This document shows positions 40,654 through 51,100 of a stretch of 64,000 bases of DNA, piece after piece. The DNA is from Coemansia sp. RSA 487 (taxonomy: Eukaryota; Kickxellomycota; Kickxellomycetes; Kickxellales; Kickxellaceae). The notes under the pieces were generated by a model that was not told the DNA's origin, did not search any database, and worked only from the letters and a program-made list of their open reading frames with translations. Each line of letters opens with the position of its first letter. Within the stretch, counting starts at the first letter, position 1. Where the stretch lies: assembly GCA_027577595.1 (NCBI GenBank), contig JANBRJ010000091.1:1-64000 (forward strand), in the 5' to 3' direction. The translations under genes and the position numbers were made by a program.

Positions 40654-41697
40654 ATGAATACGCCAACCCCTACTATGGATGGAATCCCAGCACAACCAAG
40701 GCTTATCGGTGGTTTGATCGAGAAGCTGATGGTGGCCTCGAAGCAAGGAAAACCAACGCCTAGGTACTCCCAGCTGCGAGCAGTGTATTGTCTTGACCAG
40801 GACTGCCCCAAGGAAACCGACTGGCTTCTGTTCCAGCCCACAGCTATTCCGCTTTGGGTAATTGGCGCCATGATGCTAACACTTGCCTTGGTAGCAACCA
40901 TCAAATACCGCAAAGGCGAGAGCTTCAAATTACTGTTTATTGGTTCAAAGCTCACCGGAATAGCGCTAGGGATAGCGATGATGCTGCGTGCATCAGTGGC
41001 CCAGCTTAACAACAGCCTTGTGGCTCTGTACGCGGCATCAATGTTCTTTAACTACCATGCCGGCTTACTTGCATATTTCAAGCTGTGGAATGGAGCTATG
41101 CAAATAGTAACGCTGTTCCAGCCGCCAACATCAGCAGAGAAACGCCTATCATATGCCTTAAGATTTATCTTCAGGTTTTCCCCCTTTGTGCTTACTGTTC
41201 TTGGCGTTGCATTAATGTTCCATCCTCCTTCCAGAGCACATGCTTCCGGAATGCACTGTATTCAGGTTGCACTTGCAATGGTTTTTATAACCAGTCTGGC
41301 TATTATCCTGGCGTTTGTTGTCCGTCTTCCGGCAATGCGTGGGCATATGGACAGACGTAACATTGTTTCTACGTTTATTTCGTTGCTTCTTGTCGAGATG
41401 TGGACGCTATTTATGTTTGTGCGCTCCTTTGTTGGGCTGAACAATGTGGCGAGAACAAGCGAGATCATATTCTGGTTGCTCAACTACTTGCCAATAATCG
41501 TACAGTGCTTGGTTGCCATGTCACTAGGCGAGCCGTTTTCGGAAAAGGAGTCCCCGGTTCAATTGGGGAATGTAGCTGAGCAAATTGCACAGCCAGAGCC
41601 AGAACTGGAATCAGATACCAAACAAGCACAGCACCTCGAAAAGGGATACACAATGAAGGAAGCCTCTTTTCTGGAAAACAGGAGCTACTTGGTTTAA
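40654..41697 (+). CDS. 7-TM protein of the C-x4-C-x4-DWL family, array copy 2
   Basis: A 347-residue member. A 47-residue hydrophilic N-terminus precedes the signature YCLDQDCPKETDWLLFQP. Seven helices follow, with MMLRASVAQLNNSLVALYAA in the helix 2-3 region, ALMFHPP after helix 4, and MFVRSFVGLNNVARTSEIIF late. The C-terminal tail of about 55 residues is hydrophilic, rich in Glu/Gln and longer than in other copies (ends ENRSYLV), so it probably faces the cytosol. The start ATG at 40654 is the first in frame. An AATAAA at 41715-41720, just after the stop, may be the polyadenylation signal. Confidence 0.75.
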   Translation: MNTPTPTMDGIPAQPRLIGGLIEKLMVASKQGKPTPRYSQLRAVYCLDQDCPKETDWLLFQPTAIPLWVIGAMMLTLALVATIKYRKGESFKLLFIGSKLTGIALGIAMMLRASVAQLNNSLVALYAASMFFNYHAGLLAYFKLWNGAMQIVTLFQPPTSAEKRLSYALRFIFRFSPFVLTVLGVALMFHPPSRAHASGMHCIQVALAMVFITSLAIILAFVVRLPAMRGHMDRRNIVSTFISLLLVEMWTLFMFVRSFVGLNNVARTSEIIFWLLNYLPIIVQCLVAMSLGEPFSEKESPVQLGNVAEQIAQPEPELESDTKQAQHLEKGYTMKEASFLENRSYLV

Positions 41698-41970
41698 TAG
41701 TTTGTATTAAGAACAATAAATAGGATCGTTGTATGAGTGGTGCGAGCAATTCAAAAAGACCATGGTAGAAAGCTTGCTGAACGTTACATTTTCGGACGTG
41801 CCGGCTTTGCCTTGTTTTATAAAGATGGAACACGGTGGAAGTTTAGTGCTTTTGCAGTTTTTCCATAGCTTGTGGTTAGGCTGGAAAGGTTGTACGTGTA
41901 AAAACGATAGAGATGGGCTCCTCCCATCCGCATGTCCAAGAAGACACCGTCACATTTCTTCAGTTTCTTC

Positions 41971-42772
41971 GACAATAACTGGCCCAAAGAACGCGACACG
42001 CTTATGTACACACCAAACGTTCCAGCACTCTGGACGCTCTGAGGCGTAACATTGGCCACTAGCTGGTTTGTTTATTCCACTCAAGAACCGTCGCGGTCTG
42101 GAAATTGCATCCGGATTGGCAAAGAAAAGAACTGCAGCAATCGCACTTGGCCTGGGTATGTATCTTCGCGCTGCGCTCAATCTCGAGTCCATCGGCAATA
42201 TAGCCATCTATTCAGCATCCATGTTTGTCAACTATTTTGCCAGTCTGGGCATCTTTTACACGCTGCTCTGCCATTCACGCAACATTAAGACACTCTTTAC
42301 AAAACCATCCAAGCCATTAAACATTGCTACGCTTGCAATTGGTGGCACCGTTGCACTGACAATGTTTGTGCTCCTTGTTCTTGTCGCCTCATTCATGTTC
42401 CATTGCCCAGGAAACAGTTAAATGGCTGCTGGGATGCGCTGTATACAGACAGTGCTTGCTATGATTCTAGTGTTTACTCTGGCTATTGCCATAGCCTTTG
42501 TCGCTCGTCTCAAGATGCACCTACAAAACCATACGACAAAGCACAACCCTGCTTCGACATTGCTTGTTTTTGTACTGCTCGAGCTCTGGGCCTCATTCAT
42601 GTTTGCCTGCATATTTATTGGTGTCGAACATCTAGCAAGCAAAAGCCATACCATGCTCTTCTCTATTGTCACCCTGACCTTTGGGCAGCCACTTACCGGC
42701 ACTGCACCTACTAAATGCGTTGAAGAATCAATTGTCGAAGCAAGCGTTAACAAGGCAGAGCTACAGGCTTGA
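41971..42772 (+). pseudogene. 7-TM array copy 3, degenerate
   Basis: Clear remains of another array member. The signature region is still legible as NNWPKERDTLMYTPNVPALW, matching DCPKETDWLLFQP...LW of copy 2, but the second Cys and the Trp are changed and a stop follows (around 42040). A shift of frame near 42060-42070 then leads into LGLGMYLRAALNLESIGNIA, the helix 2-3 motif. An in-frame TAA at about 42419-42421 lies just after SFMFHCPGNS, in the loop after helix 4. The reading then continues as MAAGMRCIQTVLAMILVF to the end, with the late Arg motif eroded (MFACIFIGVEHLASKSH). At least two stops and one frameshift, so no full-length protein is expected. Confidence 0.8.
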
Positions 42773-43137
42773 TTAGTTGTTTATTTCTTTTTTTTATAAT
42801 ATTGTATATCTTTGTATTTTCAACATATTAACGAATACAGCCAATAAAAAAACTCTAAAAGCGTCTTTATAAATGCATTCGTCTCTTTTCTTTACTTTAA
42901 CCAACATTCATTTAAAAACAGAAATGAATAAAAGCCAGCGATTTACTGTGTAGAGACTTTACCTTTTATTTATTTATTCAGAACGTCTTTGTATACATTG
43001 CCTGTTTCATTGCCTCCATTCCTTAATTTCTGTTTCTATCTTTTCCATAACACAGTCCTTTTTGGTTCTTTTCCCAATCGCAAGTTACTTTTGTTTTTCT
43101 ACCTATTATTTAAAAGTTGCAATAATTACTAACCATC
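42773..43137. other. Spacer between 7-TM copies 3 and 4
   Basis: 365 bases, AT-rich. It ends with a 35-bp block conserved with the equivalent position of copy 5 (annotated separately). Nothing else was recognised. Confidence 0.5.
43103..43137 (+). promoter_or_regulatory. Conserved block directly before the copy 4 start codon
   Basis: The 35 bases before this ATG match the 35 bases before the copy 5 ATG at about 28 positions without gaps (shared CTATTATTTA, GCAATAA and TAACCA). The block is a 5' leader or promoter kept since a recent duplication; it may simply be young rather than selected. Confidence 0.5.
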
Positions 43138-43980
43138 ATGTCTCCAGCATTTCAGGATTTGAAAGGAATAGACAATATATATTGTCCTGACAAGTCGTGC
43201 TCCAGGGAACAGGACTGGCTTGTGCACGAGCCAACAAAAGCAGCACTTTGGGCACTGGGCAGTGTCATGCTGTTCTTTGGTCAGCTTTTTGCCTTCACAA
43301 TATGCTGTCCCTCATATTCGTTATCTGGGAGAGCAAAAATCCGAAGCGCTACAACATTTTTTGCAATAAGCATGTTTCTACGCGCAGGACTCACCCATGA
43401 AGCGGGAGACAAAACAGCCATGTACATTGCTTCAATGATATTCAACTACTTTGCTGGTGTTGAGCTCTCGAATATCCTAATAGCCAACAGCATTCGCATA
43501 TGGGGTGTGCTTGGTAAGCCCTCTTTTATTCCTGTAATCTGCTCATGGATGTCAAGATTTGTGCTTTCTTGTATCGAATTCTTGTTGATTGTAGCTGGAG
43601 TATATCTGATGTTTCACCCATACAACAAGGGCTCTGCGGGTCTCGGTTTAAGGTGTTTGCAAGCAGCAGTGGGAATTCTGTTAGTGATGGCAGTATACAC
43701 AGATATCTTGTCTCTTGCTTGCAGCTGGTTTATAGAGTACATATCGATTGGAAGCATAATCTCGTCAATAATGATTATATCTTTGGCGCTCCTATGGAAC
43801 AGATTCATGTTTGCCAGGACATTCTTCGACCTTGACAACTCAACCAGAGATAATGAACTGGTTTTTTTCATGATCAATTACTCCCCGCTTATGCTCGGAT
43901 TCCTTGTCATTCTATTTTTGGATGAGCCGTTCCAGTTCCATGGGCCAAATGAAGATGAGGATACTTATATTTCCATCTAA
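43138..43980 (+). CDS. 7-TM protein of the C-x4-C-x4-DWL family, array copy 4
   Basis: A 280-residue member with almost no N-terminal extension: MSPAFQDLKGIDN, then the signature YCPDKSCSREQDWLVHEP. Helices run approximately 37-58, 70-90, 98-118, 132-155, 163-187, 195-218 and 235-255. The helix 2-3 motif is MFLRAGLTHEAGDKTAMYIA and the late motif FARTFFDLDNSTRDNELVFF. Copies 4 and 5 share about 90 percent of bases in the first 140 nt and are the youngest pair of the array. The short tail ends in acidic residues. Role unknown; see copy 1 for the weak RTA1-like resemblance. Confidence 0.78.
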   Translation: MSPAFQDLKGIDNIYCPDKSCSREQDWLVHEPTKAALWALGSVMLFFGQLFAFTICCPSYSLSGRAKIRSATTFFAISMFLRAGLTHEAGDKTAMYIASMIFNYFAGVELSNILIANSIRIWGVLGKPSFIPVICSWMSRFVLSCIEFLLIVAGVYLMFHPYNKGSAGLGLRCLQAAVGILLVMAVYTDILSLACSWFIEYISIGSIISSIMIISLALLWNRFMFARTFFDLDNSTRDNELVFFMINYSPLMLGFLVILFLDEPFQFHGPNEDEDTYISI

Positions 43981-44387
43981 CAAGTGTGGCCCATCAATAA
44001 GGGTATGCTTTTAGCATTCATTGTTTATATTCTGCTTGGGATATATGGCCACGTTTTAATAAACCCGCTTGGTTTTAGCCTTTTAAAACATCTCTTCTTT
44101 CAAAGATATAACTACTTGTCAATTTCATGCACTTGGATTAATTAACCAAGGGTTGTCTTTTTTTTCTATGCAGACATTTACTCGGAAACAGCAGAAAGTT
44201 TAATGCGATGCTGCTGCGCAGTTGCATACCAATTCCTGTTGAGCTACCATTTGTACACGTTCCACTTTGATTTTTTTCTTTTGAAATAAGTCCATCATTT
44301 CATTTCCATTTGCCCGTTCTCGCTTTTTTTTTTCTTTTTCCCATCCTTAAAGCTATTATTTACAAGCCGCAATAAATATTAACCACA
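43981..44387. other. Spacer between 7-TM copies 4 and 5
   Basis: 407 bases, AT-rich with T-runs near 44157-44168 and 44325-44340, ending in the conserved 35-bp leader. No gene. Confidence 0.5.
44353..44387 (+). promoter_or_regulatory. Conserved block directly before the copy 5 start codon
   Basis: The partner of the block before copy 4: an ungapped alignment over 35 bases with about seven differences, starting CTATTATTTA and ending just before the ATG. Confidence 0.5.
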
Positions 44388-45197
44388 ATGTCTCCAGTAT
44401 TTCAGGACCTCAAAGGAATAGACAATATCTATTGTCCTAGTAAGTCGTGCTCCAGGGAACAGGACTGGCTTGTGTACGAGCCAACACAAGCAGCACTTTG
44501 GGCACTGGGCGGTGTCATGCTATTCTTTGGGTTTTTCTCGGTTACATTCGGCGACAGGGGCAAAGTGGTGTTTTATGGAAAAGCAGATATCCGAAGTGCC
44601 GCCACTTTCCTTGCAATAAGCATGTTCCTGCGCGCGGGATTGACCCACGAAAAAGGCGATAAGACAGCCATGTATATCGCGTCAATGATATTCAACTACT
44701 TTTCTGGCGTTGCGCTCTCGAATATCCTTATAGCCAACAGTTTTCTTCTGTGGAATAGACTTGAAGAGCCCTCGGGTATGGCTCAAGTGTGCTCCATGTT
44801 TACACGTTTTGTGATGTTTTGCGTCGAGTTCTCGTTGACTGTTGCTGGAGTGTATCTGATGTTCCATCCGTACAACGAGGGCTCTGCGGGTCTAGGAATA
44901 AGATGCCTGCAAGCAGAATTGGGAATTTTGCTAGTGCTGGTGGCATGTACAGCTATCGCGTTTTTCGCCTGCATCTGGTTTGTAAGTTACATATCGGTTG
45001 GAAATTTGGTGTCGACGGTAACGACCCTATGCTTGGCACTTCTGTGGAATGGGTACATGTTTGCCAGGACGTTTGTCGACCTTGATAACAAGGCAAGAGA
45101 CAGCGAGAAAATGTTTATCCTGCTCAATTATTTACCGCTTATGCTTGGGTTCCTTCTGATTCTGTTTTTGGACGAACCGCTTCGCGCAAGAGCCTAA
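44388..45197 (+). CDS. 7-TM protein of the C-x4-C-x4-DWL family, array copy 5
   Basis: A 269-residue sister of copy 4 (MSPVFQDLKGIDN, signature YCPSKSCSREQDWLVYEP). Differences from copy 4 concentrate in the loop between helices 1 and 2 (FGDRGKVVFYGKADIRS here) and in the loop after helix 3. The functional-looking motifs MFLRAGLTHEKGDKTAMYIA and FARTFVDLDNKARDSEKMFI are kept. This pattern, with motifs held and loops drifting, suggests both copies are under constraint. The tail is short (DEPLRARA). Confidence 0.78.
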   Translation: MSPVFQDLKGIDNIYCPSKSCSREQDWLVYEPTQAALWALGGVMLFFGFFSVTFGDRGKVVFYGKADIRSAATFLAISMFLRAGLTHEKGDKTAMYIASMIFNYFSGVALSNILIANSFLLWNRLEEPSGMAQVCSMFTRFVMFCVEFSLTVAGVYLMFHPYNEGSAGLGIRCLQAELGILLVLVACTAIAFFACIWFVSYISVGNLVSTVTTLCLALLWNGYMFARTFVDLDNKARDSEKMFILLNYLPLMLGFLLILFLDEPLRARA

Positions 45198-45596
45198 ACC
45201 ACTTGGTAATCTAGGCTGTTGCTTCTTCTTGATTGATATAGCTAGCTTGTGCTTAATTATGCACGTCTTTGGAAATAATAAAATCCTTGAAAGGCTGAAT
45301 ATAATCCAGAGAGAAAACAGCACGCAGCAGAAAAATGGATAGATGGACTGCAAGTCCCATCTCTTTCTTTCCCCTATGTGCACGACTGTTTGCGCAAAGT
45401 TTGTTTGAAGAAAGGAGGCTAGCAGCACACATGTTACCTTATTTTCAAAAACTGCGGCACAGCGAGACTTTACCAGAATGAGGCTGGCTTGTTAATAGTT
45501 TGTATCTTGTTCGCTGAAAAACGGCCAAAAGATTCGATGATTATCCAAACATTTCCTTCACAGCATCATTCATCATTCCATAATAATATATATACA
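45198..45596. other. Spacer between 7-TM copies 5 and 6
   Basis: 399 bases. A possible AATAAA-like signal (AATAATAAAATCC, about 45276-45288) follows copy 5. The copy 6 frame is open over the last 108 bases through a TTG-type start, but similarity begins later. No other gene. Confidence 0.45.
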
Positions 45597-46397
45597 ATGC
45601 AAACATCTAAGGTGTCCAGTGTATTTTGTTTCAGTAAAAAATGCCACGTTGATTTTGACTGGCTGGTGTATACACCACCACAAGAAACCCTTTGGATATT
45701 AGGCGCAGGAGCGTTGTTGGCATTCGTGGTGATATTTGTCATGTACCACAAGGAACACGCTATAGACAAAGTGTCTTCAATGGTGCTGGCCACAGCGTAT
45801 GCTCTAGGACTAAGCATGGTTTTGCGCGCATCATTGTCACTAGAGAGCGGAGACAAAAAGTCAGTGTACGGAACATCAGTGTTTTTCAACTATCTGGCTG
45901 GAGTGTGCGCGCTGAATGCAGCCTACAGGCTCCATGACAGCACGCCAATGAGGCGGAACCTGCTGGTGAGCACCGAAAGGCACGGGAAACTAGCAGTCCT
46001 GTTTCTAATGGCGTTTGTTCCGCTGGCTCTGCTCATCTGCGGAATCGCTCTAATGTTTAACCCGCCAAACGAAATGCAACGTGCAGTCGGGGCCAACTTC
46101 TTGCGTGCGCTTGCAGTTCTGGTGAGTCTTACATCGATAACTATATTTGTATTGTTTGCAGGCCAGTACGAAATGATGCGCAAACACGTGTCGGCTAGAA
46201 AGATTTTGATGGCAATAAGTGCATCGCTGATGGTTGGGCTGTGGAGTGTGTTCATGTGTGTCAGATCGTATATGAGTCTGAGCAATCCGACACGTAGCAG
46301 CGAAACGGTCTTTCTTTTGCTAAACTTTCTTCCAATCACACTTGGATCGGCTGCAGCCTTATTAAACAGCGCAGAAGAAGACGAGGAAAAAAGTTGA
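45597..46397 (+). CDS. 7-TM protein of the C-x4-C-x4-DWL family, array copy 6
   Basis: About 266 residues from the ATG at 45597 (MQTSKVSS), followed directly by the signature FCFSKKCHVDFDWLVYTP. An in-frame ATG at 45537 would add 20 residues. Helix 2-3 motif: MVLRASLSLESGDKKSVYGT. ALMFNPPNE follows helix 4 and CVRSYMSLSNPTRSSETVFL comes late, then LLNFLPI. The C-terminus is a short acidic tail (EEDEEKS). No catalytic residues can be proposed. It is intermediate between copy 2 and copies 4/5 by motif wording. Confidence 0.76.
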   Translation: MQTSKVSSVFCFSKKCHVDFDWLVYTPPQETLWILGAGALLAFVVIFVMYHKEHAIDKVSSMVLATAYALGLSMVLRASLSLESGDKKSVYGTSVFFNYLAGVCALNAAYRLHDSTPMRRNLLVSTERHGKLAVLFLMAFVPLALLICGIALMFNPPNEMQRAVGANFLRALAVLVSLTSITIFVLFAGQYEMMRKHVSARKILMAISASLMVGLWSVFMCVRSYMSLSNPTRSSETVFLLLNFLPITLGSAAALLNSAEEDEEKS

Positions 46398-46893
46398 TTC
46401 TTTTTGTAATGTTGCAATGTGTTTTCTTTGTAAATATATTCATTCACTCCCCCTTTTTTGCTGTTGTTGCCAAGAAAGATGTGTAACTTTGTGGTTTCTC
46501 CGAGTCCAGCGAATATTCGTTGTTTTTTTTACAAAGAGAAATTCGGTGTTGATCGTTTGCATTTTTTAGATACGAAAAGTTTTCTTTCCCTGTCTAGTGC
46601 AAAAAACTTGTTATTATTTTTTTTTGTATTTCCATTTCAAACTCCACAAAGAGGTTTTTATTACTTTGTTTGCAAGGAATAAGATCCATTATATCAACGC
46701 GAGTATGTATATTTTTTGCCATATGTTTTATTAGTAGCCAAGATGAACCTTTAGCTTTTTTCTTTTTCTCCATATTCATTTTCTACTGCATCATTCATTA
46801 TCCTCAATACACACACACTCACTCACTCACTTCCAGCATTTGCATTATTATCATTACACATAGCATTCACTTGCATTAATTCTTGGATGTACA
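46398..46893. other. Spacer between 7-TM copies 6 and 7
   Basis: 496 bases, T-rich, with a short ACAC/ACTC repeat at about 46806-46830 close to the copy 7 start. No gene. Confidence 0.5.
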
Positions 46894-48051
46894 ATGGATA
46901 CTTCAATTATTACATCTGTCAGTCAGAGCATCGTAGAATGCATTGCGACATCCGCGGTAACTGAAGTGCAAGCATTTGGTGCTCCCCCCACACGCATCGT
47001 CCATCCAGCGTTAACCGAATCAGTTACTGAAGCCGAAGAATACGAAGTGGTCGCATCCCTATCGACAGCATTTACATTATCCGAATCAGAACCATCATCA
47101 AAATCACCACTAGAATCATCAGAGCCAGAGTCAGGGCCGGAGTCAGGGCCTGAGTCAGAGTCAGACAAAACAGAAGCAGGGTTTGGGCTCGACGAAAGCA
47201 GCGGTGCCATACTGGAACCATCGAATGTGGGAGCAGCTTCCACACGGTCAGCGCAAATCTTTTGCCTGAAGAAGAACTGCAGCCAGAACCGCGACTGGCT
47301 AACAAGCACGCCCAATGCAGCGGCGGGGTGGGCAACCGGCGGAATCGCCATAGTTATCGGAATTGTCCTGTTTGTGCCAACCATTGTGTGGCGGAACACC
47401 GATTTCCTGGACGCCGTGTTTGCGCTGGCCGAGCTGTGCATTGCGCTATTCTTGCGCGCAGCCATTAGCACTACGAAAAGCAACCAAGATATCATATACA
47501 AGGCGTCGTTGTTCTTCAACCACCATGCAGCCATTGAGCTTATCCTTCTGCTGGCAATCATGGTGGCCCGGCTACATGCACATTATAACCCAGGAGCCGC
47601 TTCAAGACAAGTAGTATGGGCTGCAGTGGCCCGCTTCATATCCATCTGCTTGGCCGTCATGGTGCTGGTTGGCGTGCTACTGATGTTTGGCAGCAATGTG
47701 GATTCATCGGCACCTGGGATCCATTTGATGCAAGCAGTGACGTTCTTCATCCTTGCCACAGCGCTGGTCCTGGCGGCATTTGCGATGAAAATGACATTCA
47801 ATGTGGGCGTATGGTTCTACAAGAAGCATTTTGCTGTCCTCTTTATCTCGTTCTTCCTAGTTGCTCTGTGGGCCACATACATGTCTGCTCGCACACTGGT
47901 GCCGTTGGATAACGTGGCGCGCGACAGCGAAGTCATGTTCTACTTGCTCAATGTGTTGCCGCTGGCTCTTATTGGAGCTGTGTTTATCGCTCTAAGAGCT
48001 CCGCTGCTGTACAACTTTGAGATGACAGCGCACTGGAAGTGTGAAGCTTGA
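46894..48051 (+). CDS. 7-TM protein of the C-x4-C-x4-DWL family, array copy 7, with long acidic N-terminus
   Basis: The 385-residue protein adds about 125 residues before the signature FCLKKNCSQNRDWLTSTP. This extension is Ser/Glu/Pro-rich with short repeats (ESGPESGPESESD) and has no hydrophobic signal, so it is probably a disordered, perhaps glycosylated, extracellular region or a cytosolic tail. The 7-TM part keeps LFLRAAISTTKSNQDIIYKA, LLMFGSNVDSSAPGIHLMQ and SARTLVPLDNVARDSEVMFY followed by LLNVLPL. The start ATG at 46894 is the first in frame. It converges on the fatty acid synthase gene with only 83 bases between stop codons, so the two 3' UTRs probably overlap. Confidence 0.76.
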   Translation: MDTSIITSVSQSIVECIATSAVTEVQAFGAPPTRIVHPALTESVTEAEEYEVVASLSTAFTLSESEPSSKSPLESSEPESGPESGPESESDKTEAGFGLDESSGAILEPSNVGAASTRSAQIFCLKKNCSQNRDWLTSTPNAAAGWATGGIAIVIGIVLFVPTIVWRNTDFLDAVFALAELCIALFLRAAISTTKSNQDIIYKASLFFNHHAAIELILLLAIMVARLHAHYNPGAASRQVVWAAVARFISICLAVMVLVGVLLMFGSNVDSSAPGIHLMQAVTFFILATALVLAAFAMKMTFNVGVWFYKKHFAVLFISFFLVALWATYMSARTLVPLDNVARDSEVMFYLLNVLPLALIGAVFIALRAPLLYNFEMTAHWKCEA

Positions 48052-48134
48052 ATGATTTTTTCCTAGTGGTTCTCCATGGCTTTTATGATAACAGATAGAT
48101 TTATACTTTAAACAATATTGAAATATGGCAGCAT

Positions 48135-51100
48135 TTAGAATACGTATTCGTTGGTTTCGTGGTTATAATGTGCACGGGCCAGTGGATTCAGCAAAACACA
48201 TTCTTCTTGATCCTGGGTATACGGCGGTGCTTTCTTGACCTGCACAAACGTATGCTTTCCGGTAAAAGTGTCCTGCCAGTATCTGTAAGCAGCGGCATTT
48301 CGTTTAGAAAGCTTTGCGTTGTACATGTCCAGCTGCTCCTTACTAAGCGTTGAGAGGAAGTAGTCTGGATGGACAACCAGGATTTCGGCACCGACTTGGC
48401 CAAACCCAAACGATTTGAGCAAGCACGCCCTGACTTTGTCCACCTGAAGGGTGCGTGAGGGGAACACAGCATATTCACATTGCAACTTGGAGTCGATGTT
48501 ATCTGCATTGCGGTTGCCCGGAACAAGGCCGGTGCGCATGCTCTGCAACGCACTGTTGAGCATCCATGCGCCAGCGGGGCCCTTGGGATGGCCCGTGAGC
48601 CATTTCTGCGCAACCACAGGCACCGAGAGCCCGGGGGTGCGACCCAAATGCGATAATTGTCTGTCAAAAACCGCGGTCTCGTTCAGGTCATTCGATATGG
48701 TACCGGTTCCATGGAACGATGCTAGCCCTATGTCGTCAACACCCAGGCCCCAAACTGCAAGGCTGCCGCGCAGAGGTGAGACCTCCGACACACCGTGCCA
48801 AAAATCGGAGCCCCACGCATCGAGCACTGCCTTGCGCATCGCATCGACTTTGAACGGACTGCACTCGTTGTTGTTGTTGTTGTTGTTGTTGTTGGGAATC
48901 AGTGTATCGATGGCGCTGTTGGCTCTGGCAATCTGCTCGCGTCTGTACTCAATGTCCAGCAACTGCTGGGTATTGTTGGCAAATCCTTCATGGAAGTGGG
49001 CTTCAGCAGCCGATGTCAAGATGCCTTTGCCGGGAGCGGGCAGCGACACGCCCTGCTTATCGGTAGCCGATGTCGAATGTGCCATAATGCCGTAGACGGG
49101 GGCGCCGAACTCTAGCGCAGCAGAGGCGGACATCAGAATAACCACGCCTGCGCCCTGCGCCTCAACAAACCCAGTCCTTGTGGAGGTGCAAGGGCGCGAC
49201 ATTTCCCGTGGAATCCTCCCAGCTGCTGCATCGTCTGTGGAGCTGCCGGTGGCGCCCATCTGCGCAAACTCATAGCTCCCTTGCTCCACAAAGCCCTCGA
49301 ATCCGCCAGCAACCATTACTCGGGCCTTGCCTGTGCGGATTGTGTCGGCTGCCACGTCCATAGAAAGCATAGATGTCCCGCATCCACCCATTGGCGGTCT
49401 AATCACGCCTGCCGACGAAAGCAGCAGCATGTTGATCCACGCCACTGTTGTATTTGCAAACGTCTCTTGCAAAATGTCGCTCTGGACAGGCGTGTCTGTT
49501 AGCCGGTTAAGGTACATATCGCGAATCGAATGCACACCTCCGGCCCCCGACCCCAATGAGCTTCCCACTTGCGATACGTGGAAGTACTGGTACAGCTCGT
49601 ACGGATCAGTGATACCCGACCTCACCAGCGACTCGACTGTGGCACAGATAGCGTAGCAGGTGACCGGATCGACTTGATTCACAATGTCCCGTGGGATACC
49701 GTAGCGTTCTGGATCCCACCCAGTTGGCAATTGGGCGCCCACCAATCGGTCGAAGCGAAGCGCCTTGGGAACCATCAGCACTGCGCCCCTGCGGAACCGC
49801 ACGCGCCATGAGTCATTAGTTGTGGGCCATATATCGACAGCATCGCCGTTGCGTAGCTTGAACTGTGCAGCTTCATCGGCAGTGGCTTCAAACGGATCCA
49901 GATCGTGGTCCACTTGGAGCTCACGCAGAATCGGCACAGCGCCAGGATCCTTTTTGTTATCAAGAAGTGCAGGCTCTAGAAGCCGTACTCCAGTGTGGTC
50001 AAGGATCCGTTGCTCGTATTGCGCCTTGATTTGCGTATCTTTGACAGCAGTGCCTGTTTGGGAATCAACCCACGAGCCATCCTGTGGCTTGATAAGTCCC
50101 ATGATCCACGCCAACTCAACGCATCCTTCGAGCGAAAACTCGCCGAATGCTTCCATCTCCCACCGCGTCTCTGCATGACCATAGGGTCCGATCTCGCCAT
50201 ACCCGGTGATAACCACCACCTTGTCCAAGTTGACCATTCCCTGGAGACTATGGCACAGCTCCTGGTACTTGCGGGGCTGTGGGAAGAACGTTTGGTGGTT
50301 GAACAGCAGATCAACCGAGTAATCGGTATGCAGCAAGGAAGCGCGATGGCCGCCTACCAGGGCAATGTCTGCGCTGTATTCTGCGGCAATCGCTCTTTTT
50401 GTCATAAAGGTATCGCGGATTGTGCGATGCGCATCAGCTACAACCTTGTTAACATTCCGAATGCGCTGCAGCCCGCCGTTTAGATCCGCCCACACTGGCC
50501 CCATTTGCGCCAAATCTATGATCAGCGGATGCATCAGTGCAGCTATATTGGTAGCCATTTCGTCAGCAGAAAACGTGCACGCCCCGCTCTGTCGCATCAG
50601 TGGGGCCACCGCATCGTTGGCTGCCATCAACCCGGTGCCCCGGGTCCACCCGATCACAGCTCCAGCAACACACAGGTGCCTGTGCCATGCTTCCGATTCC
50701 CACCGATTGAATACTGTTTCTAACGCTGCTTTGGATTCCCCGTACAATCCGTCGTTGCCAAACACTCCATGGTTAGGCGACAATGGCAGAACGGCCAATG
50801 TTGCTGGTCTGCATACATATGAGGACTGTTGGTTTCTCTGCCGCACTTCGCCCAACAGCCGCAGCACGTTGGTCAGCATCACTCGCATCGATAGCTCGGA
50901 GCGCGATCCCAACGATGATACATCCGTCCCGTAATCAGCCACCGCACCAAACGGCAGCAAGTAGTCCAAGTACCATCCTTTAGCGGAATAAACGTAGTTG
51001 ACAAGGGCCTTGGTATCCGCAGCAGAACCTTGGTTATATGGAACCACGACAAGTTCGGACCCGCGTGCTCCATACTGCTTGTACAGTGACTCGTAGAATC

